DNA of 9,071 nucleotides from DASVDK01 sp036562265 [NCBI: Thermodesulfobacteriota bacterium] (GTDB taxonomy: Bacteria; DASVDK01), in contig DATCKS010000465.1 of assembly GCA_036562265.1 (NCBI GenBank), positions 1-9,071 of the forward strand. Direction: 5' to 3'. Made by a program: the position numbers and the translations under genes. A model generated the notes under the pieces. It was not told where the DNA came from. It did no database searches and worked only from the letters and a program-made list of their open reading frames with translations. Below are positions 6,538-9,071 of the stretch, in pieces. Position 1 is the first letter of the stretch, and the number at the start of each line of letters is the position of its first letter.

Positions 6538-6627
6538 GTGAGAATCCCCCCTGGACAGGCCTCCGACGCGCTGCCGCTCTCCTTCGGCCTCATCCTCGCC
6601 GTCAGCGTGCTGGCGATGGTCCTCTGA
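6538..6627 (+). CDS. Possible small single-pass membrane protein (29 residues)
   Basis: A GTG at 6538 with GGAGG (6528-6532) exactly 5 nt upstream opens a 29-codon frame ending at TGA 6625-6627. The peptide has a short polar N-terminus (RIPPGQASDALP) and an unbroken hydrophobic stretch from about residue 13 to the end (LPLSFGLILAVSVLAMVL), enough for one transmembrane helix. It resembles no family I know. The last 26 bases overlap, tail to tail, the 3' end of the minus-strand pdxA-like gene. The frame is the same as that of the upstream cyclase, but a stop and about 160 bases separate them. It could be a real small protein, a decayed remnant, or a chance frame in GC-rich DNA; the good Shine-Dalgarno and clean hydrophobic block are the only support. 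Confidence 0.35.
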   Translation: MRIPPGQASDALPLSFGLILAVSVLAMVL

Positions 6628-7630
6628 CCTCCGCCGGCGCGCCGCCGCGGCGCGCCCGCGCCATTTCGCCCGCCATCAGGATGGCCTCGGCCATGCTGTC
6701 GGGTCTGGCCACCCCCCGGCCGGCGATGTCGAAGGCGGTGCCGTGGTCGACCGAGGTCCGCACGATCGGCAGGCCGGCGGTGATGTTCACCCCCGAGTCG
6801 AAGTTGAGCGTCTTGAACGGGATGTGACCCTGGTCGTGGTACATGCAGACCACGATGTCGTACTGACGGAACTCGAGCGCCTTGTGGAAGACGGTGTCCG
6901 GGGCGATCGGCCCGTGCGCGTCGAGGCCCTCGGCCCTGGCCGCCGCGACCGCCGGCTCGATGATCCGCCCCTCCTCGTCCCCGAAGAGCCCATGCTCGCC
7001 GTTGTGGGGGTTGAGCCCCGCCACGGCCACGCGCGGTCTGGCGACGCCCAGGAGACGGCACATCCGATCGGCCAGGCGAACCGTGGTCACGATGCGCGGC
7101 ACCGACAGGGCGTCGATGGCCCCCCGGAGGGACACGTGCGAGGTGACGTGGATCACCCGCAGGTTCTTCGCCGCGAGCATGAGGGCGACGTCGGGCGTCC
7201 CGGTGCGCTCGCCGAAGATCTCCGTGTGGCCCGGGTACCTGTAGCCGGCCAGGTGCATCGCCTCCTTGTTCAGGGGGGCCGTGGCGACGGCGTCGACGCG
7301 GGCGGCGAGGGCATGGTCGATGGCGGCGAAGACGTAGGCGACGGCCGCCTCACCCCCCTCGGCGCAGAGGCGCCCCCAGGGTAGGGGGCGGCGCGGCAGG
7401 CCGACCTCGAGCACCCCGACCCGCCCCTCCGGGAAGTCGCCGGGGCGGTCGGCGGCCGCGGGGACGAGCCGGTCGGCCACCTCGGGCGCCGCCCGCCGCA
7501 GCGTCTCCATGTGGCCGACGATGACCGGCCGGACCGCCGCCTGGACGGCGGGGCTCGCGGCGGCCCGGGCGGCGATCTCCGGTCCGATGCCGGCCGGATC
7601 TCCCATGGTGATGGCGACGACGGGCTTCAC
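6602..7630 (-). CDS. PdxA-family NAD-dependent dehydrogenase, PdxA2-like
   Basis: A 342-residue member of the 4-hydroxythreonine-4-phosphate dehydrogenase family, about the usual length. The start is GTG 7630-7628, with GAGGAG 6 nt upstream. Visible family motifs: 'ITMGDPAGIGPE' (7-18), 'TAPLNKEAM' (117-125), 'PGHTEIF' (133-139, metal-binding His135), 'GLNPHNGEHGLFG' (205-217), 'MYHDQGHIPFK' (263-273, His265) and 'RTSVDHGTAFDIAG' (291-304). In biosynthetic PdxA the corresponding stretches usually read TGPVHK and NPHAGEGG. The TAPLNKE and GEHG forms look like PdxA2, which oxidises and decarboxylates four-carbon sugar-acid phosphates (threonate or erythronate 4-phosphate) in catabolism. That subtype call is from remembered motifs. 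A vitamin B6 role stays possible, and the gene sits alone, divergent from tolQ. No partner DUF1537 kinase is present in the window. The 3' end overlaps a possible small plus-strand ORF. Confidence 0.88.
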   Translation of the reverse strand: MKPVVAITMGDPAGIGPEIAARAAASPAVQAAVRPVIVGHMETLRRAAPEVADRLVPAAADRPGDFPEGRVGVLEVGLPRRPLPWGRLCAEGGEAAVAYVFAAIDHALAARVDAVATAPLNKEAMHLAGYRYPGHTEIFGERTGTPDVALMLAAKNLRVIHVTSHVSLRGAIDALSVPRIVTTVRLADRMCRLLGVARPRVAVAGLNPHNGEHGLFGDEEGRIIEPAVAAARAEGLDAHGPIAPDTVFHKALEFRQYDIVVCMYHDQGHIPFKTLNFDSGVNITAGLPIVRTSVDHGTAFDIAGRGVARPDSMAEAILMAGEMARARRGGAPAEVRGPSPAR

Positions 7631-7660
7631 GGGCGACTCCTCAAGGGGTGGTCTTGCGGG

Positions 7661-7689
7661 TTGACTTTGTGGACTGTGGCCTCTATGGT
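7661..7689 (+). promoter_or_regulatory. Putative sigma70 promoter for tolQRA
   Basis: TTGACT (7661-7666, 5 of 6) and TATGGT (7684-7689, 4 of 6) are separated by exactly 17 bases. Transcription would begin near 7696, leaving about 45 bases of leader before the TTG start of tolQ. The segment is clearly more AT-rich than its surroundings. The leader includes a T-run (about 7717-7722). The 110-bp region also separates tolQ from the divergent pdxA-like gene, for which I saw no comparable promoter. Confidence 0.6.
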
Positions 7690-7740
7690 ACACTCCCTTT
7701 TCGTTGCTCCCGCCGCTTTTTTCCAGGGAGATTCACGACT

Positions 7741-8463
7741 TTGGGCGATCTCACCGTAGTCGACATCCTCCGCGCCGCGGGGCCGGTCGTCAAGTCGGTC
7801 CTCCTGCTCTTGCTTGCCTTCTCCGTGGCGTCGTGGGGCATCATCCTCCACAAGTGGCGCCAGCTCAGGCGAGCCGAGCGGGAGTCGAAGCTCTTCCTCA
7901 AGCTCTTCTGGGAGGGGAGCCGGCTCGACGCCATCTTCGCCTCGGCCGAGACCCTGCGCGAGAGCCCGGTCGCCGAGGTGTTCCGCGCGGCCTACATCGA
8001 GCTGGTGAAGGTCAAGAAGTCGCAAACGAGCGGCGCGGAGGCGCGCCCGGCGCCGGCCGGTTCCCTCGCGCAGGCCGTGGTCACGACGGAGCTCGGCGGC
8101 GTCGAGAACGTGAGCCGGGCGCTCCGCCGGGCCGTCGCGTCCGAGATCACCCGCCTCGAGCGCTTCCTCGGCTTCCTCGCCACGACCGGCAGCACCACCC
8201 CCTTCATCGGCCTCTTCGGCACGGTCTGGGGGATCATGACCAGCTTCATCGGGATCGGCCGGGCGGGGGCCGCCACGCTGGCCGTCGTCGCGCCCGGCAT
8301 CGCCGAGGCGCTCATCGCGACGGCCGTGGGGCTGGCCGCGGCGATCCCGGCGGTCATCTCGTACAACTACTTCCTCACCCGGGTGAAGGTGCTCGCAACG
8401 GAGATGGACAACTTCTCCTTCGAGTTCCTCAACATCGTCGAGCGCAACATCTTCAAGAAGTAG
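7741..8463 (+). CDS. tolQ: TolQ proton-channel subunit of the Tol-Pal system
   Basis: A 240-residue MotA/TolQ/ExbB-family inner-membrane protein. TolQ and TolR form the proton-motive-force-driven motor that energises TolA for outer-membrane constriction and integrity during division. Three transmembrane segments lie near residues 15-36, 143-170 and 181-209, with a large cytoplasmic loop between the first two. The hallmark 'LATTGSTTPFIGLFGTVWGIM' region (146-166) and 'GIAEALIATAVGLAAAIPAV' (186-205) are clear. The TTG at 7741 is chosen because AGGGAG lies 10 nt upstream and the protein then begins just before TM1. An in-frame GTG at 7648 would add 31 residues encoded by the promoter and leader, which is implausible. 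Assignment to TolQ rather than ExbB rests on the following tolR and tolA-like genes. Confidence 0.9.
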   Translation: MGDLTVVDILRAAGPVVKSVLLLLLAFSVASWGIILHKWRQLRRAERESKLFLKLFWEGSRLDAIFASAETLRESPVAEVFRAAYIELVKVKKSQTSGAEARPAPAGSLAQAVVTTELGGVENVSRALRRAVASEITRLERFLGFLATTGSTTPFIGLFGTVWGIMTSFIGIGRAGAATLAVVAPGIAEALIATAVGLAAAIPAVISYNYFLTRVKVLATEMDNFSFEFLNIVERNIFKK

Positions 8464-8475
8464 GCGGGGCTCCCC

Positions 8476-8901
8476 ATGGCGATGGATACCGGACGGCGCA
8501 GCGGTACGGCCCTCTCGGAGATCAACGTGACGCCGCTCGTCGACGTCATGCTGGTCCTGCTCGTCATCTTCATGGTGACCGCGCCGCTCGTGACGCAGGG
8601 CGTCGAGGTGAGGCTGCCGACCGCCGGCGCGCCGCCGCTCGAGGAGCGCCGCGACCCGGTCGTCGTGACGATCACGAAGGACCGGAAGGTCTACCTCAAC
8701 AAGACGGAGATCCGCCCGGCCGACCTCAGGGCCCGCATCGACGGCATCTTCCGGAATCGCGCGGAGTCCGATCGGGAGGTCTACCTGCGGGCCGACGCCG
8801 ACGTGCCCTACGGGGTCGTCGTCCGCGCCATGGCGGAGATCAAGCGGGCCGGCGTGGGCAAGCTCGGCATGGTCACCGAGCCGCTGGAAGAGGCGCGGTG
8901 A
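8476..8901 (+). CDS. tolR: TolR, Tol-Pal motor subunit
   Basis: A 141-residue ExbD/TolR-family protein with one transmembrane helix (about 18-37) and a periplasmic domain. The helix contains 'TPLVDVMLVLLVIFM'; its aspartate falls at residue 23, the position of the essential proton-relay Asp of E. coli TolR. The periplasmic part 'VYLRADADVPYGVVVRAMAEIKRAGVGKLGMVTEP' region (107-137) is typical of the family and length is normal. ATG 8476 lies 12 bases after the tolQ stop with only a weak G-rich leader. A second ATG two codons later is an alternative start. Cotranscribed with tolQ and probably tolA. Confidence 0.92.
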   Translation: MAMDTGRRSGTALSEINVTPLVDVMLVLLVIFMVTAPLVTQGVEVRLPTAGAPPLEERRDPVVVTITKDRKVYLNKTEIRPADLRARIDGIFRNRAESDREVYLRADADVPYGVVVRAMAEIKRAGVGKLGMVTEPLEEAR

Positions 8902-8947
8902 GCCCTTCTCGCCGATCGAGACGGGTCACCCCACCTGGGGCGGTCAG

Positions 8948-9071
8948 ATGAGGGACGTCGGGCCGCGTCTCGGGCCCATGGTCACGCTGTCGGCCTTCGT
9001 CCACCTGGCGACGATCGGCTACCTGCTCGTCGCCGTGAAGCCGCAGCCCCGCATCGTGTACCGTCCGGCCT
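8948..9071 (+). CDS. tolA: TolA/TonB-like protein, N-terminal fragment (runs off window)
   Basis: The first 41 codons of a gene cut by the right edge. It begins at ATG 8948, 46 bases after tolR, and reads with a short cytoplasmic N-terminus, then a single hydrophobic helix (about residues 11-28, 'MVTLSAFVHLATIGYLLVAV') followed by a Pro/Arg-containing stretch. The helix contains S-x-x-x-H (Ser14, His18), the motif by which TolA and TonB contact TolQ/TolR or ExbB/ExbD. Position directly after tolQ and tolR makes TolA the best call; a TonB-family protein is the alternative. The upstream frame is open but has no ATG, GTG or TTG before 8948. The Shine-Dalgarno is weak (GGGGCGG). Confidence 0.75.
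   Translation, partial: MRDVGPRLGPMVTLSAFVHLATIGYLLVAVKPQPRIVYRPA

Noticed and set aside
7704-8951. Plus-strand 415-codon frame overlapping tolQ and tolR
   Set aside because: It has Arg/Gly-rich composition with no family signal, while tolQ and tolR in other frames are clear.
8898-8951. GTG-started 17-residue frame overlapping the tolR stop
   Set aside because: It is very short, has no hydrophobic or motif content, and ends at the true start of the tolA-like gene; at most it could couple translation.

Overview
The window is about 9 kb of very GC-rich DNA. GC-ended codons are strongly preferred, and several genes start with GTG or TTG behind good Shine-Dalgarno sequences. A Tol-Pal operon (tolQ, tolR, start of tolA) and a Tat-exported binding protein mean a Gram-negative bacterium with an outer membrane. 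The composition and protein flavour would fit an environmental, proteobacteria-like lineage such as Rokubacteria/Methylomirabilota or a high-GC proteobacterium. That placement is a guess from general impression, not from any search.

Left part (1-2109), all on the minus strand: the first 18 codons of an IlvD/Edd-family dehydratase running off the left edge, a secreted DUF3108 protein, and a KduD/gluconate-dehydrogenase-like short-chain dehydrogenase (SDR). A 129-bp divergent promoter region (2110-2238) carries a sigma70-like promoter and a perfect 11-bp palindrome. It separates the SDR from a plus-strand transport operon.

Middle part (2239-6375), plus strand: a Tat-type family 1 solute-binding protein, a perfect 16-bp-stem hairpin, a MalF-type permease, a MalG-type permease and a predicted exported cyclase-family metallohydrolase. 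No ATPase gene lies with the permeases, so the importer must borrow one from elsewhere. Next comes a 162-bp structured spacer (6376-6537). It is followed by a possible 29-residue membrane peptide whose end overlaps, tail to tail, a minus-strand PdxA-family dehydrogenase of the PdxA2-like type.

Right part (7631-9071): a divergent region with a good sigma70-like promoter, then tolQ (TTG start), tolR and the first 41 codons of tolA. This is the conserved envelope-energisation operon and is functionally separate from the rest.

Taken together, the IlvD/Edd-like dehydratase, KduD-like SDR, carbohydrate-type importer, exported cyclase-family hydrolase and PdxA2-like enzyme suggest a locus for uptake and catabolism of a sugar acid or related lactone. 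The substrate cannot be read from the sequence. No mobile element, CRISPR array, rRNA or tRNA was recognised. I saw no wholly new system. The main oddities are the missing ATPase, the exported cyclase with a His-to-Gln change in its metal motif, the mid-operon hairpin and the small ORF.
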